DNA from: Candidatus Neomicrothrix sp. UBA2131
GTDB taxonomy: Bacteria > Actinomycetota > Acidimicrobiia > Acidimicrobiales > MedAcidi-G1
Direction of reading: 5' to 3'
NCBI GenBank assembly: GCA_002329075.1
Contig: DCXR01000018.1
Span: 49,769 to 71,779 of the forward strand
DNA: 22,011 bases
The position numbers and the translations under genes were made by a program. The notes beneath the pieces are model-generated. The model was not told the DNA's origin. It saw nothing but the letters and a program-made list of their open reading frames with translations, and did not search any database. This document shows positions 1 to 7,628 of the stretch, in pieces. The stretch's first letter is position 1, and each line of letters begins with the position of its first letter.

Positions 1-531
1 GGGATGGTCTGGTCGCGCTGGCGTCCGTGGGACGACGTCGTGGTCGACACCGTGCTCAGCGGAGGCACCCCCTGGCACCACCGGATCCACCTCGTTCGCA
101 CCGGACGGCCGCTGACCCTCACCGACACCGGATTCGCCGTCGGCGTGGACTCGCTCTGGTTCGGAAGGGGGCCCGGAGCCGACCAGGGCCCCGGCCATGT
201 GCTGATCCGGGCTCCCGAGGTGGTGTCGGGCATCCGGGGGGCCGGAGGCGACGGGCGGGCCGGGCCGCTGCCGCCGAACGCCAACATGATGGAGCCACAC
301 GCCGCCATGCCGCTGCTCTCCGTCGAGGTCGGGCCCGGCGAACACCTCCTCACGCGCCACGTGTTCGCCTCGGCCGATGGCGGCTCGACCGCCTGGGAGG
401 ACGCACCCGACCCGCCTCCCGGGGCATTCGACCTCCTGGAGAGGGAGCGCGACCGGGTGGTCGAACCCGTGGTGCCCGACACCGAGGCGGAGGCGTTCCG
501 GCGCCGACGCACCAGCGGGGGCGACCGGTGA
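1..531 (+). CDS. DUF2264-family protein, C-terminal part (5' end outside window)
   Basis: The frame is open from base 1, so the gene starts upstream and only about 176 C-terminal residues are visible. The piece opens with a WRPWDDVVVDT-like stretch, then a beta-rich segment (PWHHRIHLVRTGRPL, then a GFAV motif). This resembles the C-terminal beta domain of DUF2264 proteins, which are usually around 600 residues with an N-terminal alpha/alpha barrel. Some members of that family have been connected with polysaccharide or uronate processing, but I cannot assign a reaction from this fragment. The stop codon overlaps the GTG start of the next gene by four bases (GTGA, 528-531), so the two are translationally coupled. 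The neighbouring aldolase-like and flavin-reductase genes suggest a sugar-acid catabolic operon. The family call rests on recalled motif resemblance, not a search. Confidence 0.6.
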   Translation, partial: GMVWSRWRPWDDVVVDTVLSGGTPWHHRIHLVRTGRPLTLTDTGFAVGVDSLWFGRGPGADQGPGHVLIRAPEVVSGIRGAGGDGRAGPLPPNANMMEPHAAMPLLSVEVGPGEHLLTRHVFASADGGSTAWEDAPDPPPGAFDLLERERDRVVEPVVPDTEAEAFRRRRTSGGDR

Positions 532-1478
532 GCGAGGCGCCCCACCCGGGCGCCGTGGTCCGACCGGGTCGCACGATCACCGGCATGTCGGCGACCCTGC
601 TGCCGTACACCGACGACGGCGGGATCGACTGGCCCGGGTTCGCCGCACACGTCGAGCGGACAGCCGCTGCGGGGCTCACCCCGGCCGTCAACATGGACAC
701 CGGCTACGTGCAGCTGCTCGACGATGCCACGAAGGCCGAGGTGCTGGCCACCACCGCCCGGCACTGCAACGCCTTCGTCGCCGGTGCGCACATCGGCGAC
801 GAGGCCGGCGATGCGCTCGACCCGGACCGGTACGCCCTTGAGTTGGACCGGATCACAACGGCTGGTGGCACACCGGTGGTGTTCCCCTCGCACGGCCTGA
901 ACGCACTCGACGCCGACGGATGGGTCGCCGCACATTCCCGGCTGGCCCGGGGATGCGACCGGTTCATCGCCTTCGAACTGGGACCGATGTTCGTGCCCTA
1001 CGGGAGGATCTACCCGCTCGACGCCTACCGGGGCCTCCTCGACATCGATGCCTGCATCGGCGCCAAGCACTCGTCGCTCGAACGCTCACCCGAGTGGGAC
1101 CGGCTGGCCCTGCGCGACGAGGTCCGGCCCGACTTCATGGTGTTGACCGGCAACGACCTGGCCATCGACATGGTCCGCTACGGCTCCGACTACCTCCTGG
1201 GGCTCTCGACCTTCGCCCCGGACCTGTTCGCAGAACGCGACCGCCGCTGGGCCGCCGGCGACGAGGTGGGTTTCCGCGATCTGAACGACCTCCTCCAGGA
1301 ACTGGGAAACCTCGCATTCCGCGAGCCGGTGCCCGGCTACCGACACAACGCCGCCCAGTTCCTACGGCTCCGCGGATGGATCGACTCGGACCGGGTCCCC
1401 GACGATGCCGTCAGGCGGCCCGGCGGCGACCTCGGGGCCCTCGCCGACCTCGGCCGTCGGATGGGGGTCATCGCCTGA
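528..1478 (+). CDS. Dihydrodipicolinate synthase / KDG aldolase family lyase
   Basis: The 316-residue protein is of normal length for the DapA/N-acetylneuraminate lyase (class I aldolase) family. The N-terminus has the typical opening (GMSATLLPYTDDGGIDWPGF, residues 19-38). The Schiff-base lysine is seen as Lys180 in GAKHSS, followed by a strand carrying MVLTGND. Family members cleave or form C-C bonds using pyruvate or a related 2-keto acid; the substrate is not predictable here. The GTG start at 528 is chosen because it gives a 4-bp overlap with the upstream stop; the next in-frame Met (residue 20) lies inside the first conserved strand. Its own stop overlaps the next ATG by one base (TGATG at 1476-1480). 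The context favours a sugar-acid degradation role over lysine biosynthesis. This choice of role is inference. Confidence 0.85.
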   Translation: MSEAPHPGAVVRPGRTITGMSATLLPYTDDGGIDWPGFAAHVERTAAAGLTPAVNMDTGYVQLLDDATKAEVLATTARHCNAFVAGAHIGDEAGDALDPDRYALELDRITTAGGTPVVFPSHGLNALDADGWVAAHSRLARGCDRFIAFELGPMFVPYGRIYPLDAYRGLLDIDACIGAKHSSLERSPEWDRLALRDEVRPDFMVLTGNDLAIDMVRYGSDYLLGLSTFAPDLFAERDRRWAAGDEVGFRDLNDLLQELGNLAFREPVPGYRHNAAQFLRLRGWIDSDRVPDDAVRRPGGDLGALADLGRRMGVIA

Positions 1479-2923
1479 TGGCGCCGGTCCAGGTTCGGAG
1501 GCTCGCCGACGCCGCTGCGTTCGCCGGGCACCTGGCTTCCCTCGGTCTCGACCTGCCGTTCGACCACCAGGTCGACCCCTCGGGGCCACTAGCCGACGGA
1601 CTGGCCGTGCACGACGGCACGGCCGGAACGTTCAACGTCGGCAATCGTTGGACGATCCTGCCGATGGAGGGCTGGGACGGCACCAGCGACGGCCGGCCCA
1701 CCGACCTGGTCAGACGCCGCTGGGCGAGGTTCGGCGGTAGCGGCGCCAAGTTGGTCTGGGGAGGCGAGGCCGTGGCGGTGACGCCGGAGGGCAGGGCCAA
1801 CCCGAATCAGCTCTGCATCGGCCCGGACTCGCCCGGCGACCTCGCCGACCTCAGGGGCGTCCTCGTGGACGCACACGTCGAGCGCTTCGGGTCGGCCGAC
1901 GACCTGCTGGTCGGACTGCAACTCACGCACTCCGGTCGCTGGGCACGGCCCGGGAGCGATGCTGCGCCGCGCACCGCCTACCGTCACCCTCTGCTTGACG
2001 GCCGGGTCGGTGCCGGCGGGCAGAGCGTGGTGTCCGACTACGACCTCGAGGGGCTGTCCGGCGACTTCGTGGAGGCGGCGGTGGTAGCCCACGACGCCGG
2101 CTTCGCCTTCGTGGACGTGAAGGCCTGCCACGGCTACCTGGTCCACGAACTGCTGTCGGGCGTCGGGAGGCCCGGCCCGTTCGGAGGGGACCTGGAGGGC
2201 CGCACCCGGTTCCTGCGACGGACGGTCGAGGCCATCCGCCATCGGGTTCCCGGCCTTGCGGTCGGCGTGCGTTTGAGCGCCTTCGACCTTGCCCCGCATG
2301 TCGCCGGGCCGGACGGCACCGGAGTCCCGGAGGAGGGCGCCCACCATGCCTTCGGAGGCGACGGCACGGGGGTGGGGCTCGACCTCACCGAACCCGACCT
2401 GTTGCTCGGGATGCTCGCCGACCTCGGCGTCGGCGTGGTCTGCGTGACCGCCGGCAGTCCCTACTACTGTCCGCACGCCCAGCGGCCCGCGTACTTCCCT
2501 CCCTCCGACGGCTACCTGCCGCCGCATGATCCCCTCGTCGACGTCGCGCGCCTCGTCGATGCCGCCGCCGACCTGAAGTCCCGACACCCCGGCCTCGTCG
2601 TCGTCGGCTCCGGCTATTCCTACCTCCAGGAGTGGCTGCCGAACGTGGCCCAGGCGGTGGTGGCGCGGGGCGACGTCGACTCGGTCGGCATCGGGCGCAT
2701 GGCGCTCTCCTACCCGGACCTCCCGGCGGACGTGCTGGCGGGCCTCCAGGTCGACCGCCGTCGCCTCTGTCGCACCTTCAGCGACTGCACCACCGCTCCC
2801 CGCAACGGCCTCGTCTCGGGCTGCTACCCCCTCGATCCTCACTACAAGGCGATGCCGGAGCGGGTCGAGCTCACGCTGGCGAAGCGGGCGGCCGATTCAT
2901 CCAGGGGTGGACGTCGGAGTTGA
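1478..2923 (+). CDS. NADH:flavin oxidoreductase, Old Yellow Enzyme family
   Basis: The 481-residue protein is an FMN-binding TIM barrel. Visible signatures are the first-strand NRWTILPMEGWDGT, the FMN-contacting LVWGGEAVAV, the catalytic THSGR (His151), and a late barrel phosphate-binding region VVVGSGYSYLQEWLP followed by SVGIGRMALSYPD. A cysteine-containing tail follows (Cys431, Cys437, Cys449). The protein is longer than simple OYEs but lacks the C-terminal FAD/NAD(P)H domain of 2,4-dienoyl-CoA reductases. The cysteine pattern only partly matches the four-Cys Fe-S site of that subgroup, so an Fe-S cluster is uncertain. It would reduce or dehydrogenate an activated C=C or a sugar-derived substrate. 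The ATG start overlaps the previous stop, making it the third gene of a coupled set. The substrate is unknown. Confidence 0.85.
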   Translation: MAPVQVRRLADAAAFAGHLASLGLDLPFDHQVDPSGPLADGLAVHDGTAGTFNVGNRWTILPMEGWDGTSDGRPTDLVRRRWARFGGSGAKLVWGGEAVAVTPEGRANPNQLCIGPDSPGDLADLRGVLVDAHVERFGSADDLLVGLQLTHSGRWARPGSDAAPRTAYRHPLLDGRVGAGGQSVVSDYDLEGLSGDFVEAAVVAHDAGFAFVDVKACHGYLVHELLSGVGRPGPFGGDLEGRTRFLRRTVEAIRHRVPGLAVGVRLSAFDLAPHVAGPDGTGVPEEGAHHAFGGDGTGVGLDLTEPDLLLGMLADLGVGVVCVTAGSPYYCPHAQRPAYFPPSDGYLPPHDPLVDVARLVDAAADLKSRHPGLVVVGSGYSYLQEWLPNVAQAVVARGDVDSVGIGRMALSYPDLPADVLAGLQVDRRRLCRTFSDCTTAPRNGLVSGCYPLDPHYKAMPERVELTLAKRAADSSRGGRRS

Positions 2924-2966
2924 CGCCGCTGGTTGGATTTCGCCCTCCCTGCCCCCAGCCTGAGCC

Positions 2967-3443
2967 ATGTCCGAGATCCGGAAGTTGATGGACGCCAACC
3001 GCGACTACGTCGAGGACCACCTCGGGATCGCCGATGCCGAGCCCAGGCGGCACCTTGCGGTCGTGACCTGCATGGACGCACGCATCGATGTGTTCGCCGC
3101 ACTGGGCCTCGACCTGGGCGATGCCCACGTGATCCGCAATGCCGGTGGTCGGGTGACCGAGGACGTCCTTCGCAGCCTGGCCCTGTCGAGCCACACCATG
3201 GGCGTCACCTCGGTGGTCGTGATGCAGCACACCCGCTGCGGCCTTGCCGGAATGTCCAGTGCCGAACTCGAGGAGGTCACGGGCGCGGGGATCGAGTTCT
3301 TCGCCATCGACGACCACGTCGAGACGCTCCGCGCCGACCTCCAACGCATCCGCGACACCCCGTACCTGTCGCTCCTCCACGAGGTGGCGGGCTTCGTCCA
3401 CGACATCGACAGCGGCCACCTCACCGAGATCATCGAGGCCTGA
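2967..3443 (+). CDS. Beta-class carbonic anhydrase
   Basis: This 158-residue protein catalyses reversible CO2 hydration in the cytoplasm. The zinc site is complete: Cys35, His88 and Cys91 as ligands, with Asp37 and Arg39 forming the CMDAR catalytic dyad motif and HTRCG as the second motif. VIRNAGGRVTED (residues 55-66) is the conserved middle segment. The protein belongs to the short beta-CA subgroup common in actinobacteria; length and zinc-residue numbering match what I recall of mycobacterial Rv1284. It lies 43 bp after the oxidoreductase on the same strand, with no clear Shine-Dalgarno ahead of the ATG, so it may be read through from the upstream operon or have its own promoter. It is convergent with the sulfatase gene, only 40 bp away. 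Confidence 0.94.
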   Translation: MSEIRKLMDANRDYVEDHLGIADAEPRRHLAVVTCMDARIDVFAALGLDLGDAHVIRNAGGRVTEDVLRSLALSSHTMGVTSVVVMQHTRCGLAGMSSAELEEVTGAGIEFFAIDDHVETLRADLQRIRDTPYLSLLHEVAGFVHDIDSGHLTEIIEA

Positions 3444-3456
3444 ACCGCCACAGGCC
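3437..3456. terminator. Hairpin across carbonic anhydrase stop codon
   Basis: GGCCTG at 3437-3442 pairs with CAGGCC at 3451-3456 around an 8-nt loop. The carbonic anhydrase TGA stop (3441-3443) sits at the stem/loop junction. There is no T-run. It is one of two small hairpins in the 40-bp convergent gap and may help end transcription on the plus strand. Confidence 0.35.
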
Positions 3457-3477
3457 GACCTCGCTCAGGAAAGATGG

Positions 3478-3491
3478 TCGCCGTCAGGCGA
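3478..3491 (-). terminator. Small hairpin with sulfatase stop codon in loop
   Basis: TCGCC (3478-3482) and GGCGA (3487-3491) form a 5-bp perfect stem. The 4-nt loop contains the sulfatase stop codon (TGA on the minus strand, 3486-3484). It is short and has no U-tract, so it is only a weak terminator candidate. Confidence 0.25.
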
Positions 3492-5064
3492 TTCCCAGGC
3501 GTTCGAACTGCTCGTAGGGCGCCTCCACGTCCCGGAGCGCCGTGTGCAGCAGGTCCAGCATCTCAGCCTCCAACCGCTCGCCTACCCGGTTCTCCTGCTC
3601 GTCGGGGTCCACGTCGAGGTTGTAGAGGTGGTGCCTGTCGCTGTCTGCACCGGCCACCCAGAACGGCAGCAGGTCGCCTGGCCGGAACGGCTGGCGGATG
3701 ACCGGCACGGTCGTCCCGGGCATGTGATCGAGCACCGCCCTTTCGTCCGGGGCCGGCAACTCGTTGAAGCCGCCGATGTTGACGGGCATGGTCGACCAGC
3801 GGTTCGACCACATGGACAGCGGGAAGTTGTCGCCCGACGACGACCGGGCGTACTTGGTGGTGCCGTCGGTGACCTGGACCCACCTGCCGTACATGCCCCC
3901 GATGGCCCAGTCGCGCACAGAATCCGCCTCGCCCGTCAGCAGCGGTACGAGGGATCGACCGTGGGTGCGGTGCTCGACGGTCACCCCGTAGAGGTCGGCG
4001 ACGGTGGCGAAAAGGTCCACGTTGGTGGTCAGGGCGTCGCAGGTACCACCGCCTGTCCGCCCCGGCCACGCCACCAGCAACGGCGTGTGCCCGATGGGCT
4101 CGAACTGCGGCACGTTGGGCTTGCCCCACACATCCCTGCCGTCCCGCTCGTCACCCAGGTAGTGGCCGTGGTCGGTGCAGACCACGAGGACCGTGTCGTC
4201 CCAGAGGCCGCCCTCGTCGAAGGCGTCGAGGATGCGTCCGAACCAGTGGTCGATCATCGAGAGCTTCGAGCCGTAGTTGGCACGGATGTGGCGACCCTCG
4301 CGTTCGGTCAGGTTGCCGCGACTGATGGCCCCGTTGGCATACGGCGGCCAGATGATCCACTCCTCGTCCCACGGCTCATCCTCGTAGCGTCCGACCCACG
4401 GGGGCGGGGTGTCGAACGGCTCGTGGGGGTCGAACTCGTCGACGAACAGGAACCAGCGGTCGTGGTGCGGGGTGGCGTCGCGCAGGAACCGGGCGGCCTC
4501 GGTCATGGTGCGTGGGCCCGGGTAGTCGGCCTCTTCGCGGAAGAACGTTCGGGAACGGTCGTAGGCCTTCTCGCCGGCGTCGAAGCCGGCCAGGCTGCTC
4601 CACCACCAGCCACCCTTGCGGGCGGGCATCGCGGGTGCGCCCACCCACGACGGGTCGGGGTAGGTCCGCCAGGGGTCGCCTTCATGGCCGCGGACGTAGT
4701 CCCAGCCACCGAAGTCGGTGTGGTAGTTCTCGCCGCCCGTCTCGAAAAGGTGGGGATGGTCCGTGACGAGCATGCTGGTGACGCCGGCGCCTGCCAGTGC
4801 CCGCGTGACGGGCTGTTCCCATGCCTCGATCGACCCCCAGGGCTTCCAGAGGAAGTCGAGGGCGCCGACGAGGATGTCGTGGCGGGCCGGCATGCACGGC
4901 AGCGAGCCGGTGACGTGTCGGGTGAACCGGGTGGCATGCTCGGCGGCGAACCGGTCGAGGTTCGGTGTGGCGAATTCGGTGCCGCCGTAGGACCCGAGCA
5001 GGTGTCGGATCAGCGAGTCGAGCAGGACGAAACAGGCATTGGTCGGTCGGACGGATTCGGTCAC
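3484..5064 (-). CDS. Type I sulfatase (formylglycine-dependent)
   Basis: The 526-residue protein is an alkaline-phosphatase-superfamily sulfatase that would hydrolyse an organic sulfate ester. The activation motif C-x-P-x-R is intact as Cys57-Met-Pro-Ala-Arg61, followed by HDILVG. Cys57 is therefore the residue to be converted to formylglycine. Other visible motifs are the N-terminal strand CFVLLDSLIRHLLGSYGG carrying a metal-site Asp16, TPNLDRFA, a DEFDPHEPFD segment, and the metal-site strand VVCTDHGHYLGD. No signal peptide is seen, so a cytoplasmic location is likely. The reading frame continues far upstream, but the GTG at 5064 is preceded by AAGGAG at ideal spacing, and the conserved fold begins a few residues later. 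No formylglycine-generating enzyme gene is in the window. The substrate is unknown. Confidence 0.9.
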   Translation of the reverse strand: MTESVRPTNACFVLLDSLIRHLLGSYGGTEFATPNLDRFAAEHATRFTRHVTGSLPCMPARHDILVGALDFLWKPWGSIEAWEQPVTRALAGAGVTSMLVTDHPHLFETGGENYHTDFGGWDYVRGHEGDPWRTYPDPSWVGAPAMPARKGGWWWSSLAGFDAGEKAYDRSRTFFREEADYPGPRTMTEAARFLRDATPHHDRWFLFVDEFDPHEPFDTPPPWVGRYEDEPWDEEWIIWPPYANGAISRGNLTEREGRHIRANYGSKLSMIDHWFGRILDAFDEGGLWDDTVLVVCTDHGHYLGDERDGRDVWGKPNVPQFEPIGHTPLLVAWPGRTGGGTCDALTTNVDLFATVADLYGVTVEHRTHGRSLVPLLTGEADSVRDWAIGGMYGRWVQVTDGTTKYARSSSGDNFPLSMWSNRWSTMPVNIGGFNELPAPDERAVLDHMPGTTVPVIRQPFRPGDLLPFWVAGADSDRHHLYNLDVDPDEQENRVGERLEAEMLDLLHTALRDVEAPYEQFERLGIA

Positions 5065-5070
5065 CGGACA

Positions 5071-5076
5071 CTCCTT
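5071..5076 (-). promoter_or_regulatory. Shine-Dalgarno that fixes the sulfatase GTG start
   Basis: The minus strand reads AAGGAG six bases before the GTG at 5064. This supports the short start over the open frame reaching about 190 codons further upstream. Confidence 0.75.
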
Positions 5077-5165
5077 GGGGTTGCCGACGACGTTATGGCC
5101 GCCGCACCCGGGTTGTCGAACCGCCGACCGTCGATGGCGGGCACGTGTGACGAACTGTCCCTGTC

Positions 5166-6407
5166 TCACTCCCGGGTCGTCGGTATGACCTCTTCGAACG
5201 TGTCGAGGTCGCGCAGGTCGGGGAACCAGCGCCACCAGAAGGCGACCACGACCACGGTGCACACGCCGCCGAACACGACCGCTCCCACCAGGCCCATCAC
5301 GGCTGCGGTCAGACCGGATTCGGCGGCACCCAGTTCGTTGGAGGCCCCGATGAACACGTTCTCGACGGCGAGCACCCTCCCGCGCATCTCCTCGGGCGCA
5401 GCCAGCGGTACAAGGGTCAGGCGGATGAACATCGAGACGGCGTCTGCGCCGGACAGCACCAACAGGGCGACGAAGGCCAGCGCGTAGTTGCTGCTGAATC
5501 CGAGGACGACGGTACCGAGGCCGAAGACGGTGACAACGGTGAACAGGACCCGTCCGAGGTTCCGCTGCACTGGCCGGACCGTCATCGCTAGTGCCACGGC
5601 TCCGGCCCCGATCCCGACCGCGGCGCGGAGCCAACCCAGGCCCACGGCACCGACGCCGAGCCGGTCCTCGGCGATGGCCGGGAGGAGGGCGACGGCGCCT
5701 CCGAACAGGACGGCGAACAGGTCGAGCCCCATGGAGCCGAACAGGATCGGGCTGCGTCGGATGAACCGGAGTCCCTCGAGTGCATCGTGCACCACCCGGC
5801 CGGGTCCCGGAGCATCGAGCCTGCGGGCCCCGGATGAGGGCGTCAGCACGGCGATGCCGAATGCGGTCATCAGGGCGGCGGTGCCAGCAAGGTACGGCAG
5901 GGGCTCGTCGACGACGAAGAGGAACCCGAACGCGACCGGTCCGGTGATGATCCCGATCTGAAAGGCGACCGACTTCAACGCCACGACGCGGGCGACGACC
6001 GCCACCGGCGAGAGGTCGATGATGAGCGCCCGCCCCGCCGGGGAGGCGAAGGACCGGGCGATGCCCACGAACCCGATGATCCAGAAGATGGGCACCACCG
6101 AGGTGGGCTCGGACCGGGCGTAGGCGAAGAGCATCAGCGACGCCAGCGCTTCTGCCACGAGGGCGCCGCCGAACACCCAGCGCCGGTCGATGCGATCGGC
6201 GACTGTTCCGGCGATCGGGACGAGCAGGGCGACGGGCAGGAACTCGGCCAGCCCCAGCAGGCCGAGGTCCAACTCCCGGCCGGTCATGTCGTACACCTGC
6301 TTCCCGACGATGGTGACCTGGCCGACGACGGCGAAGGCGCTGAGGAAGTAGGCGATGAACATCACGCGGACCGACAGGGGTATCCGGGTCGATTCGGGGC
6401 GGCGCAT
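5166..6407 (-). CDS. MFS transporter, EntS-like exporter family
   Basis: The 413-residue polytopic membrane protein has about twelve hydrophobic segments. An MFS motif-A loop reads GTVADRIDRRWVFGG between the second and third segments, and there is a variant of it (PEEMRGRVLAVENV) in the second half. The overall pattern resembles the enterobactin-exporter-like branch of the major facilitator superfamily, whose members usually export small molecules. The substrate cannot be inferred. An earlier in-frame ATG at 6446 would add 13 residues but has no recognisable ribosome site; the ATG at 6407 has GGGAGAG seven bases upstream and is preferred. It lies between the sulfatase (101 bp downstream) and the glutamate-cysteine ligase (90 bp upstream), all on the minus strand. 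A hairpin separates it from the ligase, so it may be a separate unit. Confidence 0.85.
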   Translation of the reverse strand: MRRPESTRIPLSVRVMFIAYFLSAFAVVGQVTIVGKQVYDMTGRELDLGLLGLAEFLPVALLVPIAGTVADRIDRRWVFGGALVAEALASLMLFAYARSEPTSVVPIFWIIGFVGIARSFASPAGRALIIDLSPVAVVARVVALKSVAFQIGIITGPVAFGFLFVVDEPLPYLAGTAALMTAFGIAVLTPSSGARRLDAPGPGRVVHDALEGLRFIRRSPILFGSMGLDLFAVLFGGAVALLPAIAEDRLGVGAVGLGWLRAAVGIGAGAVALAMTVRPVQRNLGRVLFTVVTVFGLGTVVLGFSSNYALAFVALLVLSGADAVSMFIRLTLVPLAAPEEMRGRVLAVENVFIGASNELGAAESGLTAAVMGLVGAVVFGGVCTVVVVAFWWRWFPDLRDLDTFEEVIPTTRE

Positions 6408-6414
6408 CGGGTCA

Positions 6415-6421
6415 CTCTCCC
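6415..6421 (-). promoter_or_regulatory. Shine-Dalgarno deciding the MFS start
   Basis: GGGAGAG on the minus strand lies seven bases upstream of the ATG at 6407. The alternative ATG at 6446 lacks a comparable site. Confidence 0.6.
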
Positions 6422-6470
6422 ACTGCTGTCGGGCATCGCCGGCCATCGAGGATGTCGGGAACCGTTGTGG

Positions 6471-6496
6471 CCGGAACCCTTCTCCTGTAGTTCCGG
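6471..6496 (-). terminator. Hairpin directly after the glutamate-cysteine ligase gene
   Basis: CCGGAAC (6471-6477) and GTTCCGG (6490-6496) form a perfect 7-bp stem with a 12-nt loop. It begins one base past the ligase stop codon (6498-6500). There is no U-tract. It is a candidate terminator or mRNA 3'-end stabiliser between the ligase and the MFS gene. Confidence 0.45.
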
Positions 6497-6497
6497 T

Positions 6498-7628
6498 TCA
6501 GGTGGGCCGGTTGGTCTCCTCGATGAGGAAGTCGACGATCGCACGGAGCGCCTCGTCGGGCCCGGCTCCATCCGCCGTGGAGGCCTCATGGACGGCCACC
6601 TGGCGATGTGCACTCGTGCCGGTCACGAGGATGTCGCGTGCCCCGGTCAACTCGTCGACGCACCCGAGTGCGTCGGCCGCCGGACCCAGCAGTTCCAGTA
6701 TCTCCTCGACAAGGTCGGCAATCGGCACGATGGCTCCGACGCCGAAGTCGATCAGCCCGGCATCGAAGCCGTACCGCTGGGCCCGCCACCTGTTCTCCTG
6801 CACCAGCATGTTCGAGTAGCCCCGCCACCGCTGGTTGTTGCGCTTCAACTCGTAGAGCATCCACAGCACGCACTGGAAGATCGCCGCAAGGGACGCCCCG
6901 TGGGCGGCGGTCGTACAGACGTCGGCGATGCGCATCTCGAGCGTCGGGTACCGGATGGAGGGGCGCAGGTCCCACCACAACTTGCTGGCGTCTTCGATCA
7001 CCCCGGCGTCGACCAGGGCCTTGACGTGGCGCTGGAAGTCGCTCCACGACTCGAACACCTCGGGCAGCCCGGTGCGCGGCATGCCGTCGAAGACAGTCAG
7101 TCGGTAGCTGCGTAGCCCGGTGTTGGCCCCGTACCAGAATGGCGACGAGGTGGAGAGCGCCAGGATGTGGGGAAGGAAATAGGAGGCCTGCCGCATCAGG
7201 TCGATGCGCAGGTCGTCGTCGTCCAGGCCGACGTGTACGTGCATTCCGCAGATGAGCATGCGGCGGGCAACAACCTGGTGGTCCTTGTCGAGTTTCTGGT
7301 AGCGCTCGGAGGATGTGAGTTCCTGCGACTCCCAGGTACCGAACGGGTGGGTCGACGCAGCGACGATGGCGCTGCCGTATTCGCCGGCCAGGTCCGACAG
7401 CACGGACCGGAGTTCGACGATCTCGGCTGCCGCCTCGGACACGGAGGCGCACTTCCGGGTTCCGACCTCGAGTTGCGACTGGAGGAACTCGGTGGTCATC
7501 CGACCGTCGGTGCGGACCATCCCTTCGGACAACAGTTCTGCGGGGGGTTGGGCAACCAGGTCTCGGGTCTCGAGGTCGACGAGGAGGTATTCCTCCTCGA
7601 TGCCGATCGTGAAGCTCGGCTCGGTCAT
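6498..7628 (-). CDS. Carboxylate-amine ligase, YbdK-type glutamate-cysteine ligase (GCS2)
   Basis: The 376-residue protein belongs to the GCS2 family, ATP-dependent ligases that join the gamma-carboxyl of glutamate to an amine such as cysteine. Visible signatures are the N-terminal FTIGIEEEYLLVD metal/ATP site, TDGRMTTEFLQSQLEVGT, CGMHVHVGLDD, and late in the protein RPSIRYPTLEMRIADVC and QENRWRAQRYG. The length is typical for YbdK-like proteins. In actinobacteria related enzymes take part in thiol or modified-peptide metabolism; the true substrate here is unknown. The reading frame continues upstream, but the ATG at 7628 overlaps the stop of the N-formylglutamate amidohydrolase by four bases (ATGA), and the conserved region starts right after it. 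The two genes are therefore coupled. Confidence 0.92.
   Translation of the reverse strand: MTEPSFTIGIEEEYLLVDLETRDLVAQPPAELLSEGMVRTDGRMTTEFLQSQLEVGTRKCASVSEAAAEIVELRSVLSDLAGEYGSAIVAASTHPFGTWESQELTSSERYQKLDKDHQVVARRMLICGMHVHVGLDDDDLRIDLMRQASYFLPHILALSTSSPFWYGANTGLRSYRLTVFDGMPRTGLPEVFESWSDFQRHVKALVDAGVIEDASKLWWDLRPSIRYPTLEMRIADVCTTAAHGASLAAIFQCVLWMLYELKRNNQRWRGYSNMLVQENRWRAQRYGFDAGLIDFGVGAIVPIADLVEEILELLGPAADALGCVDELTGARDILVTGTSAHRQVAVHEASTADGAGPDEALRAIVDFLIEETNRPT

Noticed and set aside
27..1478. Long frame suggesting an N-terminal extension or fusion of the aldolase-family protein
   Set aside because: The extra 167 codons overlap the DUF2264 coding region in another frame and are Arg-rich shadow sequence; the GTG at 528 gives a family-length protein.
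1589..2842. A 417-codon minus-strand open frame opposite the OYE-family gene
   Set aside because: It is a shadow of a well-supported plus-strand gene, with no motif of its own.
3244..5487. A 747-codon plus-strand open frame opposite the sulfatase
   Set aside because: It is an antisense shadow in high-GC DNA. Its translation has no recognisable motifs, while the minus strand encodes an intact sulfatase with all active-site motifs.
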